Shown here piece after piece: positions 31,771-44,905 of a DNA stretch of 64,000 nt. The stretch covers positions 3,100,001 through 3,164,000 of the forward strand of contig JAILWY010000012.1 in the NCBI GenBank assembly GCA_022113835.1. Direction: 5' to 3'. The position numbers and the translations under genes are program-made. This stretch comes from Atopsyche davidsoni. Lineage: Eukaryota; Arthropoda; Insecta; Trichoptera; Hydrobiosidae. The notes below the pieces were generated by a model, which worked only from the letters and a program-made list of their open reading frames with translations, did no database searches and was not told where the DNA came from. Within the stretch, counting starts at the first letter, position 1. Every line of letters begins with the position of its first letter.

Positions 31771-34700
31771 CTCGCGAATCGAAATGATATCGAATTATGT
31801 TCATGCAGATTTTTTTTTATTTCTGGCAAGAATGGAAATTGATAATGCAAGGCTCTCTTTTATGCCAGTGAAAATTTATTGTAATTTCGCATAATTTATG
31901 TATCGTCCCCGCGTCGTTTTAAGTTGTCTCGCGTAGACAGTTTTTTAAGTGTAATATAATAACGGGACTGAAAAAGAGATTGTATAAATTACCTTAACTT
32001 TTTTTTAGCTGTTGCAGCTTCTGGTTAATGTAAAAATTTAACTTACTTAAACATGCAGTTGTTTTCACTGCTCTATGTTCTGATGATTAATACTACGAGT
32101 GTAAGGTATCATCATCGGATTTTGGGTTAACATCAGGGTTTTTTCAATAAGAAATACTAAAAAAAAGTTTTTTAAGAACAGGTTTATTGTTTGTTACAAC
32201 TAAAACACAGTAGGGATAACAAATTGAAAAAATAAAAATTTCTCATAATTAGTTTCAAACCTATTGTCCTTTTTCGATTCATACTTTTCGACTATTCGTT
32301 TAGATTTATATATATATAATAGTTGAGCTAAGTAAAGCTATTTTAGATAAAATGAATTAAGAGTTCAAAAAAACTGTAGACATACACAAATTACTTTTGA
32401 TTGCCATCCATAACATGCTTTTTGATTGATTCTTCTTTAGTTATAAAAAATGCACTGATTTTAAACAATTCATTTAGTGAGTTATCACTCACTAATAAAT
32501 TAAAATTGACAATTACACATTTAAAGCGATATATTTTGAAAAATTCATAACAAAGGTTTTGTTTGCTTACATTAAAAAAAACTACAAAAACAATGAAAAT
32601 ATAATTTAAAAAAATGGACTTCAAACGACATTTCTAATATAAAATTCTTGCATCAAAGCCTTATCATTATAAAATAAGCAAGATATAAATAATCCTAATT
32701 GAAAAGAATGCTTTCATGATTTTGAATGAAATTACCAATTAGGTAATAAAAACAATTTTATTACAAACAACATGCTTTAATAAAATATGAAAAAAACTGT
32801 AAAATAATTTATTAAGAGTACGATTTGAAATAGAACCAAGAAAGTTTACTAGGAAAGTTTTAGTTCAGGGAGATTTTAATTTAAGTGCAGTACGAAATAT
32901 TACTACTCACTTAGTTTCAGAGATAGTACTAAAGATTCCTAATAAAAGAGAATAAATTAAAAGAATTTGCTGAAATTTATGCACTGCTTCTGTGGGCAAT
33001 AAGAAGAAACGGAAGCGACAATAAAGAGACCGGGAGTGATAAAATAAGTAGTCAAGCAGTATTTGCTTGTCAGGAAACGTGTGAGAAACGCAGTGAGAAT
33101 GAGACGTAAGAGCCTGTGGGTAAAATTACTTAAAAAATAATTGTAATGCTGATGTACTATACTGATTCTCAATAATTATAAATATTATTAAACAAGCATA
33201 TTAAATTTTACTTATATTTTTACAAGTTACCTAGGTTACATATTTGTTTGTTTCTCAAAAATACTAGGGTAGACACCACTCTGTCTTGGCTAAAGGTATT
33301 GCATTTAAATACCACTTGTGTCACGAAGAAAGGTTTTTTCGTCGTTTGTATGATAATTTTTAAACATAAGATTCAAATAATTTGAATTCGTACGCAATAA
33401 AATAAAAAATATTATTGCGTATACGATTTGAAAAATTGTTATATTATATAGCAATAGCACAAAGCTAATAAGCGTAGAAGTAAATAAATGAAATTAATAC
33501 TAGGTAATTAATCTCCCGAAGCACATCTCTCCGAAGAATAACCCAGAAAATATTGTCTCTGCATAAAGAACTTATTATGCCAACGAAGCAGAATAAATCG
33601 AGCGTAGCGTCCGCAAAGTACGGCAATAATAGTCCCTTGGAAACATCAATTAATCTGATAATAAGGTCTACTTTATCCATTTTACGTTTGTTGTAATTTG
33701 AGAAGCTCTCCCGTGGCAACCTTCTTCCACGAGGGCGCACCGGCTGGAGGCTCAGGGGGTCCCATGGGCATAGTTTAACCGCGAAACTAAAGTAGGATCC
33801 GAAAATATTACAGTTTTATGAATATTATATTATCCTCATATGTGTATATGCCGAGGTTGCAATTTATTATATAGAACATCGCCATTGGATAAACAATACG
33901 GTAGAATGGAACGCATATATATATTTATTTACTAAGTACAATTTAGTAACATCAAAGCTCAGTTTTATAAAAAAAAAAAATTATAAATTGATTTGTACAG
34001 TTACCGACCATTTAGCATAAATAGATTAAAATGTCAAAAAACCTTGAAGTGCAGAATGCAAAAAGTACTGTAGAGTTTGAATTTAATTATTTATAAAATA
34101 TAAATAGATTTTTTTGAATTGAAATATGAAGTCACGTTTTCAACTTCAGGGCGAAAAACCAATTAATACGTTGAATATGATAATGGCCGTCGCAAGTAAA
34201 ATGTACGAGTATGTACAGAAAAACGAAAATTCTAATGGATGCCAATTAGACTCATTTTCAAGTCGTTAAAAATGAAGCCTTAAATTGGTAAAATATAAAG
34301 ACTTAAATGTATATACGAAAAAAATTTTTTTTTAATCAATCAGCATTTTTCACTGATGAAGGTTTATTCCTGCATTCCACTTGTACCGTAAATAATTTTT
34401 TGAAATACGTTTATGTGTGAATTGATTACTTAAAAATTGTCCAACAGAACAACAATAAATATATTAATTAAACAGAATTTTTATTACACAATTATTCATT
34501 TTGAATTTTCTGAAAGTATCCAGAGGCGATCGTTACACCGTCCATTGAACTTTGAAATCAAAATAAAATTCCGGGAATCTGCGCCATTTCATGTCTTTTA
34601 GAAAAAAACATTACCTTATTTTTTGCTATTGTATATCTAGCAATGTCACTGTAAAACGAGAAATATTGTTTATTTTTAAACAGAACTTCATTATTCTATT

Positions 34701-36208
34701 TATAAATTAAATAAAAACAAACATCCACGAAGAAAACTTTTGTGAATGTCGTGACAGAGTTCAGAGAAAGACTCGAGCTATTTAATCACAGTAATTAGAA
34801 AATTCCAGAAACTGGTTGGTATTCCCGTCTCCGTCCCTCATTTTGTTTACTACTTTCTCGTATTTAACTATCGTCACGAGGATATAATTTATTATTGAAA
34901 ATGAGGAAAAACAGAAGATTTCAAACAACAAAAAAAAAACCCTCGCTAGATTCCGATCGCCAGATTATACAAGAGGTTTTAAGATAATTAAATTGTAGCC
35001 TCTCAAGTGACTGTCGGGACTTTGTACAGTGTTATTTTAAAAGGCTCGTCCATCTTGTGTACAAGCTTCATAAAAGAATTCCTTGCCTAATAAATTAACC
35101 ACTACCAAAAATATCGGTTCTTTACCTTTCATCACCACTAAAAAGTCGTTAAAGAAGTGTTTATTTTAATTAAATTTATTAAAAATTGTATGCAGGGAAT
35201 TTGTATGCGATTAATGTACTCCATACTTGCTCATATATTGTCGCCAGACACGGACTCTCTTTATGAAAGAAGTTAAGAAAGTAAGAAAAAGACTACGTGG
35301 TGTGGATACATGCACGGACAGAATAACTCGACTTAACTTATATGACAATGATATATAAAGATATCTATGACGTTGAATATGTGCAGAAAATATTCTCAGA
35401 AATAATGAAATTTGTATATTACGTAAGGACAAAGTTTATTATAATATCACAGAGATTAATTTAATAATTCATAGTAGGATTTTAATCGTAAACTCCGAAG
35501 ACCAGTGGTCTAATACGATTTGTAGAATTGATAGAGACGGAGAATATTTGAGAATGTCTCCCGTTTAATGCCGCGCTGAGACAGGTGGAGCGAGATTTTG
35601 GAATCGTGACTGCCGTGGATTCCGTTTTCTTTAATTTCACCTCCAAGATATAATACCTGTTCTTGGAAAACTATTTGAGATTCTTCAGCTAGTATTGAAT
35701 AAAATACGCGGGAGCCCGGCGGTACAAAAGAGCGCGCCTTCTGGGTTCCTCGTTTAAGGGATTTTGCAAAAAAATGCTGAAATATATTTCGAGGGAGTGT
35801 TTTTCAAGGATGCTTTCTAAAGATTATTCATATTTTATAGTCAAAAGCGCATTTCTTCTACTTTGGCTTAGGAATTTCCTTGTTGATTTACTTGTTTACT
35901 ATCAAATATAAATAGCCCATCAGAACATAACAAGCAACAAACAATTACCTACTTAGGTTTTGAAGACTCAAATTTGCTTTCTTGTATGTTTTATATAAAG
36001 TATTTTTTGTATTTATAGTAAAAATATTTTATTTTGTTTTAATCTTTTGTGAAACTGAAATCAAAAGAAATATGTATTCAAAATGTAATCCCACTGTTAA
36101 AAATTCAATAAAAGTACGCTAAATAACGAACAAACCTAGATAAAACGGTTAGCAAAGAATTAAATTGTTAATTGATAATGATTAAATACATTTTTAAAAT
36201 ATCAAAAT
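31771..36208. other. AT-rich non-coding DNA
   Basis: This is a long stretch with no recognised gene. Less AT-rich patches lie at 33500-33790 and 35500-35760. The remainder is homopolymer-rich. No tRNA or repeat family was identified by eye. Confidence 0.4.
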
Positions 36209-36284
36209 ATTGAATGTGTGGGATTTTAACCCACATCCCCAAGCTTATATGGCCGGTGCATTACCAATTATACCAACGAATCAC
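36209..36284 (-). tRNA. tRNA-like unit, left arm of palindrome
   Basis: On the minus strand it runs from gtgattcg at 36284 to the T-arm with gtgggttaaaatcccacac-like pairing near 36216-36236. It mirrors the unit at 36470-36545, but its 3' acceptor end (after the T-arm) no longer matches. Part of a repeat, not a working tRNA. Confidence 0.45.
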
Positions 36285-36469
36285 TAGTACTAGGCATGAA
36301 TTTTTAACAATAATATCCTATAAATGAAACAACGTACTTATTATGCCAATTAAATATTATAATATAATATAAATATTTAATATAAATATAATTTAAATAT
36401 TTAATTGGCATTATAAGTACGTTGTTTCATTTATAGTATATGATTGTTAAAAATTCTTGTCTAGTACTA

Positions 36470-36545
36470 GTGATTCGTTGGTATAATTGGTAATGCACCG
36501 GCCATGTAAGCTTAGGAATGTGGGTTCAAATCCCACACAAATTAC
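36470..36545 (+). tRNA. tRNA-like unit, right arm of palindrome
   Basis: The 76-nt unit has acceptor ends gtgattc and aaattac, D-stem gtat/atgc with GG in the loop, anticodon loop catgtaa and T-arm gtggg/cccac with ttcaaat and a perfect box B. The anticodon stem 3' side is degraded (gcttagg). It is a SINE head of the same family as at 28843. Confidence 0.55.
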
Positions 36546-36788
36546 GGTGATATTTTTCTGAGAGTTTCTTTAATCAATTATCAATATTTGAAAAAATGTA
36601 CTTAATCATTATCAATCAATCAAACTTGTGTAGGCAATATCGTACTTCCTGTGAGATGGTCTTCACAAAAATCAATAATATAAATTGTTTTATTTTGTTT
36701 TGAGAATACACATGGAATATAAATGTGTAATCAATAGAAAATGCTATATTAATAATACAATTTTTAGTGAATTTATTTTGGTTTCCAG
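36546..36788. other. Spacer with SINE tail then AT-rich DNA
   Basis: It begins with the family tail (gatatttttctgagagtttc), then AT-rich sequence leading into a pyrimidine-rich ttattttggtttccag at 36773-36788, which would be a good splice acceptor. Confidence 0.35.
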
Positions 36789-36806
36789 ACAGAAACTCCC
36801 CTCCAG
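36789..36806 (+). other. Candidate 18-nt microexon
   Basis: The 18 nt acagaaactcccctccag lie between a good acceptor (ttattttggtttccag) and a near-ideal donor (gtgagtaaaag, starting at 36807). The length is a multiple of three and no stop occurs in two of the three frames I checked. Tiny exons of this size are known in insect genes and often sit in conserved intronic sequence; the balanced island just downstream fits that. No neighbouring exon is recognised, so this remains a pattern-based guess. Confidence 0.2.
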
Positions 36807-37085
36807 GTGAGTAAAAGTTCCGAGAGAGTCATGTGCAGCCTCCGCTCGCAAATAAGACAAAAGCCATCTGAATGGAGGGGGATCAAAAAGCTCGCATTGA
36901 GTCGGCAGAGCCTCCCTCCCCAGGCTAGAGTCGGAGCTTCTGAACACGTCTCAACAAGTCGGCCCGGACTGCTCGCCAATCGATTTTCCCATGTTCTTTT
37001 TGTGGACTCCCAACAACAACTTTGTATCTCACCCTTAGCCGGGCCGGTCCGGTTTACTTTGTGATTAAGACCAGGTGCATTCTTG
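36807..37085. other. Balanced island downstream of the candidate microexon
   Basis: It contains gtcatgtgcagcctccgctc, cagagcctccctccccaggc and gccgggccggtccggtttac. Open frames exist on both strands because the composition is stop-poor, and no protein motif is seen. Possibly conserved intronic or regulatory sequence. Confidence 0.3.
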
Positions 37086-39766
37086 TATCCGGTACTCTGA
37101 AGTGGCAATACAAAAAAAACTCTGCTACTTTAATTTATATGCAATTAAATAAACTTTGCTCATATATTTAATAAAAAAAAACATTCAATTGAATAATACA
37201 AAAAACTTCAAAATATAGACGCATATGATTTGAGTAAAAATATTTTTTCAGCTGAAATTTCAATAGTTGATTTTCAGGAAGAATTTTTGTAAAAATGTGT
37301 TGAATAAATGTTTTAAATAAAAAATATATATTTTTGATAAAAAAGTACTGAATAACACTTATGTCATAATTTAAAATGTATAAGGTTTAGTACAATTGTA
37401 TAAAGTAATAAGTAAGAGGCAATTTTAATGAAACGTATTCCAATGCTGTTTTATAAAAAAGTATGAATAAAATTTGCAACTATAAAGTGACTTTTCAAAT
37501 TTGAATAAGTTTTCAAGAGATGCTTATGAATAATAAAATATATGCATAACTTAATACACACCAGGCATTTCATTTAAATGCTTTTCATTTATGAGATGTC
37601 TGTCTTCAATTGTGATTATTCCTGTCATATCCTGAAGGCTCCTAAGCCCGGACGTTCCAATAGAGTTAACTCCAGTACTCGGGCAGGGATGAATAAATTG
37701 CCAAATAAATTCATCGCATATAAAATAAAACTCGGAGTAAATTAAAACGAGCACCACAGTTTCCTCGGAGATATCCACGAATGATGATTTATGATAAACA
37801 CACCCTAGCCGAGGCGGGCAGATGTAAATTGCGGCATATTGTGGATTAATGCCATCGCAGTATCAGCCGACGAGGATCGTGGATACGAAATGGCTTTGTG
37901 CTAAGTGATAAGTCTGACTTGAGAAAGGTCTAATGTGATTTGTGTGAAATGTTGCACTGAAGATGTGCTCAGTACGGAAGCATCACGCGATTGCCTTTAT
38001 GACCTTAAAGAGGAGTAAAGGACTACCGTACTCAATGCCAGAGTGGCGGTTTCTCTGCTGAAATAAAACAGTTTAAATTATTCAGAAGCCAAGTTAAATC
38101 ATATTTAAATATTTAATAGACATTTAAATAATGTGTATCCTTTATATTTTTGTCGTTTTAGTGAAGGTGTTTCATTTTTACAGTCACAAGTTTGTTTAAC
38201 TGAAAATAGTACTTTATACCAAAGTCAAGTTAAATTACATGTTAATAATTAAAATAAATTTTATATACTCTGTTGCTGTGAATGCAGATGTTTAATTTAG
38301 TTCGTCACAGCTCAGGTATTTATATGCTAGCTTTTTAATCTATCATTAAAATTTTTATTAAAGGAATATATGTAAGACGTCGCGTGGAGAGGTTGTTTAC
38401 CTACTGCCTCAAGGTACTGCGTACAATTCCTGGGTGGAGCGATAGATGAAAGAGTTCTTTCTAGCTTTAAACATATTTATAATTACATCTGGGTTCAAAG
38501 GAAACGAAAGCATTTAAAAAAATCCTTTCTCAATACAGGCTTTCTGTGATTTCTCTGTATGCAAAAAGGAAAACGCCGGATATTCAACAATGCGGAAATT
38601 TTCTTAATTGGTACCAATAGCATTAAATGCTTGCTCATCTGTGTATTTTTGTTGTTCGTAAAAACTCTTAGAAAAAATGTTTTTAGTCTTCTTGCTCATC
38701 ATATTTACTTGTTTCAATATGAAATAATACATATTGAATCACCCTGTTGTGACTTCATCATAAGGGTTTTTAAATTTGGTTGTCTTCTGCTCGAGTAGAA
38801 GTTGACAAAAACAAACATTTATATAAAAATGAGACTAGAGTTAATAATCCAAATATTGAGATACGTTTTATCAATAATATATTTAATGCTGTCTTTTTTT
38901 TGTTTCACTTAAAATAAAACTTAAAAAATTTAATGTCCGCCTGTAAATCATTCTTAAATATTTATATATGTACGTATAAATTACTGTATTATGAAAGTGG
39001 ACACAGAGACCAGTAGCACCCCCACGGGATTGGACGTTAGTTTTGGAATAGAAAACATAGGAAAGCACCTAAAATAACAGAGGTTAGATTAAATAACCCG
39101 CAGTTTGAGAAATACAAGACACAAAAAAGATCCTGGCGAGGTTTGCATGGATCCCTTTTCCTTAATAAGATTGATAATGTCACCACGTAAGAGAGATTTT
39201 TAATCCACTTATATACAAAACGAAAATAGAGTATACAATGCTTTGTGGAGAAGCAGTCAGTACTGTGTTCTAGTGTAACATTTGTATAAAGAGATAGAGA
39301 GAGTAACGCTTATGTCGGGCACATAAAATTGTATTTTTAATGCTACCGACGCCATAAATTGTTTCTTTTCTGGCAGAGTATGTTTTGCTCTAAAAAAAAT
39401 GGCTGATGAGAAGACTGCTGATGACAGGCCTGAGAACGTAACTTAGTTTTCTATTGAAAATAAAGGAAACGAAAACAAAGGCGATGTCAACTTCCATCGG
39501 GGATTCTTTTAAAATAATAAAAGTGATTGGTAACTACTATTAAGCGTCCGACTATTAACTGGAAGAAATCTTTTCCAGTTTGAAAACAAGGAAGACTTGG
39601 CACAGTGGATCGTGTTTACTTTATCATGAATAGCCGGCTGTGTATAAAAAAATAATTGACGTGGAAGCGAGTGTTTCTTCAACTCTCGATGATATATTTA
39701 ATACCTGATGACATTATATACTTTTAACAAATAATCTATAAAAAAATGGGGGGTGATTTTTTAATC
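37086..39766. other. Mostly AT-rich, with a balanced patch at 37560-38060
   Basis: The patch around 37560-38060 has balanced composition (aggctcctaagcccggacgt; ctagccgaggcgggcagatg) and no convincing coding frame. Elsewhere the region is AT-rich with nothing recognised. Confidence 0.3.
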
Positions 39767-39838
39767 TGTCCGGATTCGAATCGATGACCCTACGATCTCG
39801 AGGCAACTGTGATAATTACTGAATCGCGACACTTGAAA
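39767..39838 (-). mobile_element. tRNA-derived SINE head, minus strand
   Basis: On the minus strand the segment reads gtgtcgcgattcagtaatta, then cctcgagatcgtaggg and gattcgaatccggacag. The second part contains a box-B-like gattcgaatcc, and cct/agg can form part of an anticodon stem. It is a different tRNA head from the foldback family. No clear tail or duplication was found, so the extent is a minimum. Confidence 0.4.
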
Positions 39839-39889
39839 TCTGTGAGTGTCGAGTAAAGTAGGTCAATATGCAGCAGTTACGTTTTTCGC

Positions 39890-40200
39890 GTACTGAATTC
39901 AATAAGTACACTGTGGGGGTGGTTTTCATGGGGGGTCGTAAACTGGCTGTGGCCGGGTCATCTCGTAAGCCATAAGACGCCGTTGGCCACCCCTGGCCGT
40001 CCGCCCCGCGCCATTGTGTGCTGCCAGTGATTTCATTCCGATTTATCGGTCTCGGTGAATTTCAATTGGTGATCCCCATTTTAAGTGCATTCGGAGATGC
40101 ACTTGCTGCTGAGTCACTTCCCCTCGCCGCTCGAGTTGTCTTTATTGTTGTGCACTGCTATAAAAAGTCTGTTTGTATTGAAACCGATTCAAATCAATGA
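39890..40200. other. GC-richer island
   Basis: The block ggtggttttcatggggggtc to gccgtccgccccgcgccatt is GC-rich and is followed by balanced DNA to about 40200, with a 60-codon frame (40018-40200) of no recognised type. Candidate conserved or regulatory sequence. Confidence 0.3.
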
Positions 40201-43200
40201 AATTTATTTTTGAGGTATTTTTATTTCGGATATCCCTGAAAAAAAAATTTTTTTTCGTGCGTGAATCTATTGTATTTAAGTATACAATATAAAGTTGTAC
40301 GTAAAATAATGTGGACTTATTTAATTATTTATAATAATAAAACTCACTAAACCATTAATGATGATGGGCTTAACTTTTTCCCCTCATTATGTCGTTTGAT
40401 ATGCGTGAAAACCAGTGCTCTGAAATGAAAATGACAAGCAATGCCATTAAAAATACTCTATTATGAGAAATACGTTAATGTATTAAATATACACAAAAAA
40501 TATTATTACGGTCAAAGTTATGTTTTTTTTTGGTAAAAGCCATTATTTATACATTGTGGCTACATATTTTTTGCGCGCGTGGCTTGAATAGGCAATGCAG
40601 GAACCTAAGGTTTTTGTATCTCATGCCATAAGCAACTCTGACTTCTGAAGTAGTTTATTACTCAATTCTTCAGCGGAAAAAATATCGATAATTTTTGTGA
40701 AGGTTTTTTAATTTTTCAGGAGAAAACTTTTTGCGAGAGAGCTTTCTTTTAATCTAAAAAGATAAGAGTAGTCAGAGGAAAGTGCGCGAATGATCTCGGT
40801 AATTGCCGAGACGAAAGCAACTAATTCTTTCTTACTGTGAAAAAAATTACATGACACTTTTGAATTATACTTGTTTTAAATTAAATGATAAAGGAAGAAA
40901 GACAAAGTCCTTAATTATAAATTTTCCACCGAAGCGAGGCGCCCGTTTCTTTGGGCGATTTTTCTTAATTTTTGTAAGGGATGTCACTTGTTGACCAATT
41001 TCATTTTAATTAAATATTTTTCACAGAACCTGCTGAAAGGTGAAGATTTGTACTCAGGAATTGAAACACGTAGGTGCTCGTAATCTTAGATGCTCATGTA
41101 GTCGTCCGAGAGTACAGATATACTAGAAGTTTAAATTATACCATAGGTATTACAAATAAATTTATTCGGACCCGTATGGATAAAGGTTAACACCAGTTGA
41201 ATGCCTCGATGACTTATGCGATTCTAGCGGAAAATAAAAAGGATTTCATTTCATTTGAACATGTTGTACGATAAATACAGAGATTTTTGGATCATCTCAC
41301 TTTGTATAAATACGTGTACGCATTTAAAATAAAAATAATGTGGTATTTGCTTCCTGATGGTAATTTGCTTTTTGTTTTGAAACAAATATCCCAACGGATA
41401 TTTGAGAATGAATTATTTACATTACTTCAAAACAATATTATCTAAGTATTGGTTATTCGAAGGGGCTGGCAGTATGGAGGTATTTAGTATTTGCGTATTT
41501 AGGATTGTAGAGGTTTCAAGAAGTTTCAACCGATGAATTGATTTGTTAAGCTTAAATAAATTTTTAATCCGTGGTTTTGCATATTCTGTATTATAGTAAA
41601 AGTGATAAATTCAATGATTTATACGGTTTATAGTAGACTGAGACGTCATGGTTACAGGGAACAATATCAGTCAATGATTTATTGATTGTATGAGTTTTTA
41701 CCGAGAGCAGATATAATTTGATTTGTTTAGTGTTTGAAAATGAGAGATTGGTTTATTTCAGGTAGCTTTAATAACCCTGACAAAAAAAATTAAATTCGAA
41801 TTTCGCAAAAGAAAAAAAATCGAATTACCAATAGTACAAATAATTTTTTACGAGAAAAAGTAAAAACTCGTTTAAAAGTTGGCAAAAAATATAAACGTGC
41901 TTCGAACTCCCGTATATTGGAAAACAAAAATTTGAATATAGGGAGCTAATGTAAAAATGTACGTATAATCTTGTTTGCTTTGGAAACAGTAGAGAGGAGA
42001 GCGCGGCGTCTTGCATGGTAAAAATATTTACCGGTGTCAAAGAGGACGCTAGGCGATAAAAATTATGCCACAAAAAGGTGCGGCAAATTTCATTAAATAT
42101 ACATAGACCTGGAATTTATGCACGTATAAATTTTGACCGTGAAGGTTCTCAAGGAAGCGCTAAAGAGATTGTTGCATAATAAATAAGTACATTCTTTTTT
42201 CATAATGACCTTTGAAACAATGGGGGTTGAAAGGAGCGAGTGAATTTTCAGGTAGCCGCTGAAGAGAACAGAGAAAAATAAATTTGCAAGTCAACAATAG
42301 ACAATTTAATGTCAGGCATAAAGCTCGTGCATGTTATAATTATTATATTAAAATTTAGGCTCAAATTCTTGACTCTGTATCAATATATGTGTGAGTAAAA
42401 TCGTGTAAAACATTAGTTTGATGTAAACGCAAAAATATTTATCGAGAGTATCGTGGAATATAATAAAACTTCTAAAAAATAAAGTTTTAATAAGTTTATA
42501 CAGTATGCACTTATAGTAATTAGTATTTTAGTACGAAGACTTTATAAAAGTTCAGAAAACTGTCTCAACAAAAATCTTAAAAGGTTTTTGTTTAATTTTC
42601 TAATAAGTGAAGCGAGGTTTTAAATAAATTAAGCCAACCGTAGAAAAATAGTTTTAGGTGAGAAACTCAAGCATGCAGCTCGAATTTTTACCAACTTTAT
42701 TATCTTAATATTTTTTTAATACTAGTCGTTTTATGTAAAGGTATCGAATCCGAAAAAAAATAATTTTTGACTATGTATGCTAAATTAAATTAAGATCTTT
42801 GTACAAGCATTTATGCTGAGTTCTTTAAAAAAGTATTTGCAAAGATAGTTTATTTTATCAAGTGAAGCAGAGAGGCGTCTATTTAATGAAATACTTTCGA
42901 AAATAGTTTTCACCACAGCTTTGGAATTTTTGGGTTTTTCACTTTTGGAGTTATCATAAAGAATCAGTTCATAAACCAAACTCAGATAATATGAGACCAT
43001 GAAACATATAAATACTTTTATATATAAGAGAAGGGAACGCAAGGGAAAAGGCTCGTGGGCACGCATTTGAAGCGTTTATTCGTAATTGCGGCTGTGTTTA
43101 GGCTTAAACGTCTTATGTATTACTTCTTTTGTACAAAACTAGAAAATCGTTTTTCTAATTAGATTTTATTTATAAAATTCAAAGGCAATTTATTTTTTAT

Positions 43201-43739
43201 ATACTAGAATATTAATAAAAATAACACTGCTTGAAGTAAGCAGGGTAAGGTAGCGTAAGAAACCACTGTACCACTAAACATGTATATTTAATACTTTTTT
43301 AAAAATAATCTTACTTTTAAATATCAATCGACAATTAAAAATAATGAACCTATACGTTTAATGTTGTCAAAGAAGCCACTTTATATAAAAGTTACATAAA
43401 AACACAAAATGTTTTCATTTCACAATTTTACTAAAAAAAATTATATTTAGCTCATTTTTTAAAAAATATATAAGTTATGTTCAGTAGAGTAAAGTTATAA
43501 AGATAATAAATAAAGTTTTTAAAAAAATATGTAAGAAAAATTTTAGATACACCCTTTTCCAACGATAAAATGGTTACGCCGAATAATTCCGTACATTGAA
43601 AACTCCTTGAAGATAATTTCATATTTTGTCCTTGTATTTAAAAAAAACTAAAATTTATGTTATTTTAATTCAAAAATTAATTCAACCAACCGAGATGATT
43701 TAAAGCCCATAAGAAATGTATTAATATAGCATTTCTATT
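40201..43739. other. AT-rich non-coding DNA
   Basis: No gene or repeat was recognised. The longest frame (43066 down to 42785, minus, 93 codons from ATG) has a hydrophobic stretch near its N-terminus, but such frames are expected in AT-rich DNA. Confidence 0.35.
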
Positions 43740-44115
43740 TCGCATCATAAAAAAAAAACGCTCAGCTGAAAAAGCATGACGTAATTCCTGAACACGCCGG
43801 AGGTTTTCAGTAAGTCTTGTGACTCGAAATACGGCGCGTAGATCACTCGTCCTCGTAAAAAACTGACAAGTCTCCGTCGGAATGGTGGTGTGCCAGCTCT
43901 TTTCAAGTTCCGATCCCAACGCCACTTCCTCCCGCTCCTTGGCCTGTTTTTACAAGAGCCCCACTCCGAGAGCAGACTCCCGCTTTAGACAATGGCCGCA
44001 AGATGAATAGCATTTTTCACTAAGCCCACGTGTGCTATTAAATATTCTGAGCTTTGTTGGGGTCGGATTATGCTTCCCGAAGGTTTGGCGATCCTCACCT
44101 AGGCGGCTAGACGGG
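43740..44115. other. Balanced island
   Basis: Balanced composition runs from acgctcagctgaaaaagcat to acctaggcggctagacgggc, with two stop-poor frames on the minus strand. No domain, splice pair or repeat was seen. Confidence 0.3.
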
Positions 44116-44670
44116 CCCACCTTATTTCTTTTGTACGGGGTTAAGTAAAAAAAATTCACGGAATCCGAATGCCATCAGAACTTTTAAACGTAAAAACTCA
44201 AAGCTCAATTTAACAAATAAACCCCTATTCATATATTTATTTATTACCAATATTATTTTAAAGTTAGGAATTTTATTAAAATACAAGTAGTGAAGCCAAC
44301 AACGATGTTATGAGTTCGTATCCGGAGGAAACAAGATTATATTTTTTAGTTTTGGATGAATAGGAAAGAATTAATATTTCTTGGAAACATATCAAACCGG
44401 ACATCGCCGAAATTGTCTTTGAATAATTCGTATTGCTTGATTTTATTGTTTCATCTAAATACCTTTTTTTGTTTTAAGATGTGTACGATTGTATTTGCGG
44501 AACAAAGAAAAATCAATTATCAACTATTTTTTTCAGAATAACCCAAGCGAGTTTTAGGGCAAAAGATAGGATTCAGCTATAAGCTTCAGGCATAAAAAGC
44601 ACAATTTCGAAATCATCGTACTATTAATGATAACACTCTACTCGCTCAAGTGTAGATAAAGCCATGAGTA
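44116..44670. other. AT-rich non-coding DNA
   Basis: A word resembling a degenerate box B (gagttcgtatccgg near 44310) stands alone without a box A. Nothing else was recognised. Confidence 0.3.
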
Positions 44671-44905
44671 AAAATGTCTTCATTTGCATAATGTACCTCC
44701 GATCGCTGAGCATTTATCCGACCACAATTGACTGATAACGGTGTAGCCCCGGCAACGACCGAGGCTACGTGGAAAAAGAAAAATGAGCCTTCCACCTTTT
44801 ACGGCGGGGCTCTTCGTTTCTTTATTTATCTTATGTTTATTTCGTTTCGGAGGCGGCGTAATCGCTTCCACGCTCCTCGGATTGCTATAATGTAAACAAA
44901 TAAAA
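44671..44905. other. Balanced island
   Basis: It includes tgtagccccggcaacgaccg and tttcggaggcggcgtaatcg. A minus-strand frame of 90 codons (44952 to 44680) crosses it and has no recognisable motif. Confidence 0.3.

Larger units (their letters stand above)
36209..36545. mobile_element. Large palindrome carrying two divergent tRNA-like units
   Basis: The sequence is a near-perfect inverted repeat with arms about 36216-36376 and 36378-36538 and an AT-only centre (aaatatttaatataaatat). Each arm ends in the same tRNA-like unit seen in the foldback elements at 19.4 and 28.9 kb. Between head and centre, each arm carries gattcg, actagtact, ttaacaat, atttat, gaaacaacgtac and ccaattaaatat. After the right unit the family tail ggtgatatttttctgagagt continues outside the palindrome. 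Two element copies inserted head to head, or an inverted duplication, would explain it. Confidence 0.8.

Noticed and set aside
36773..37108. 111-codon minus-strand frame and overlapping frames on both strands
   Set aside because: Stop-poor composition of the island explains them; no protein motif seen.
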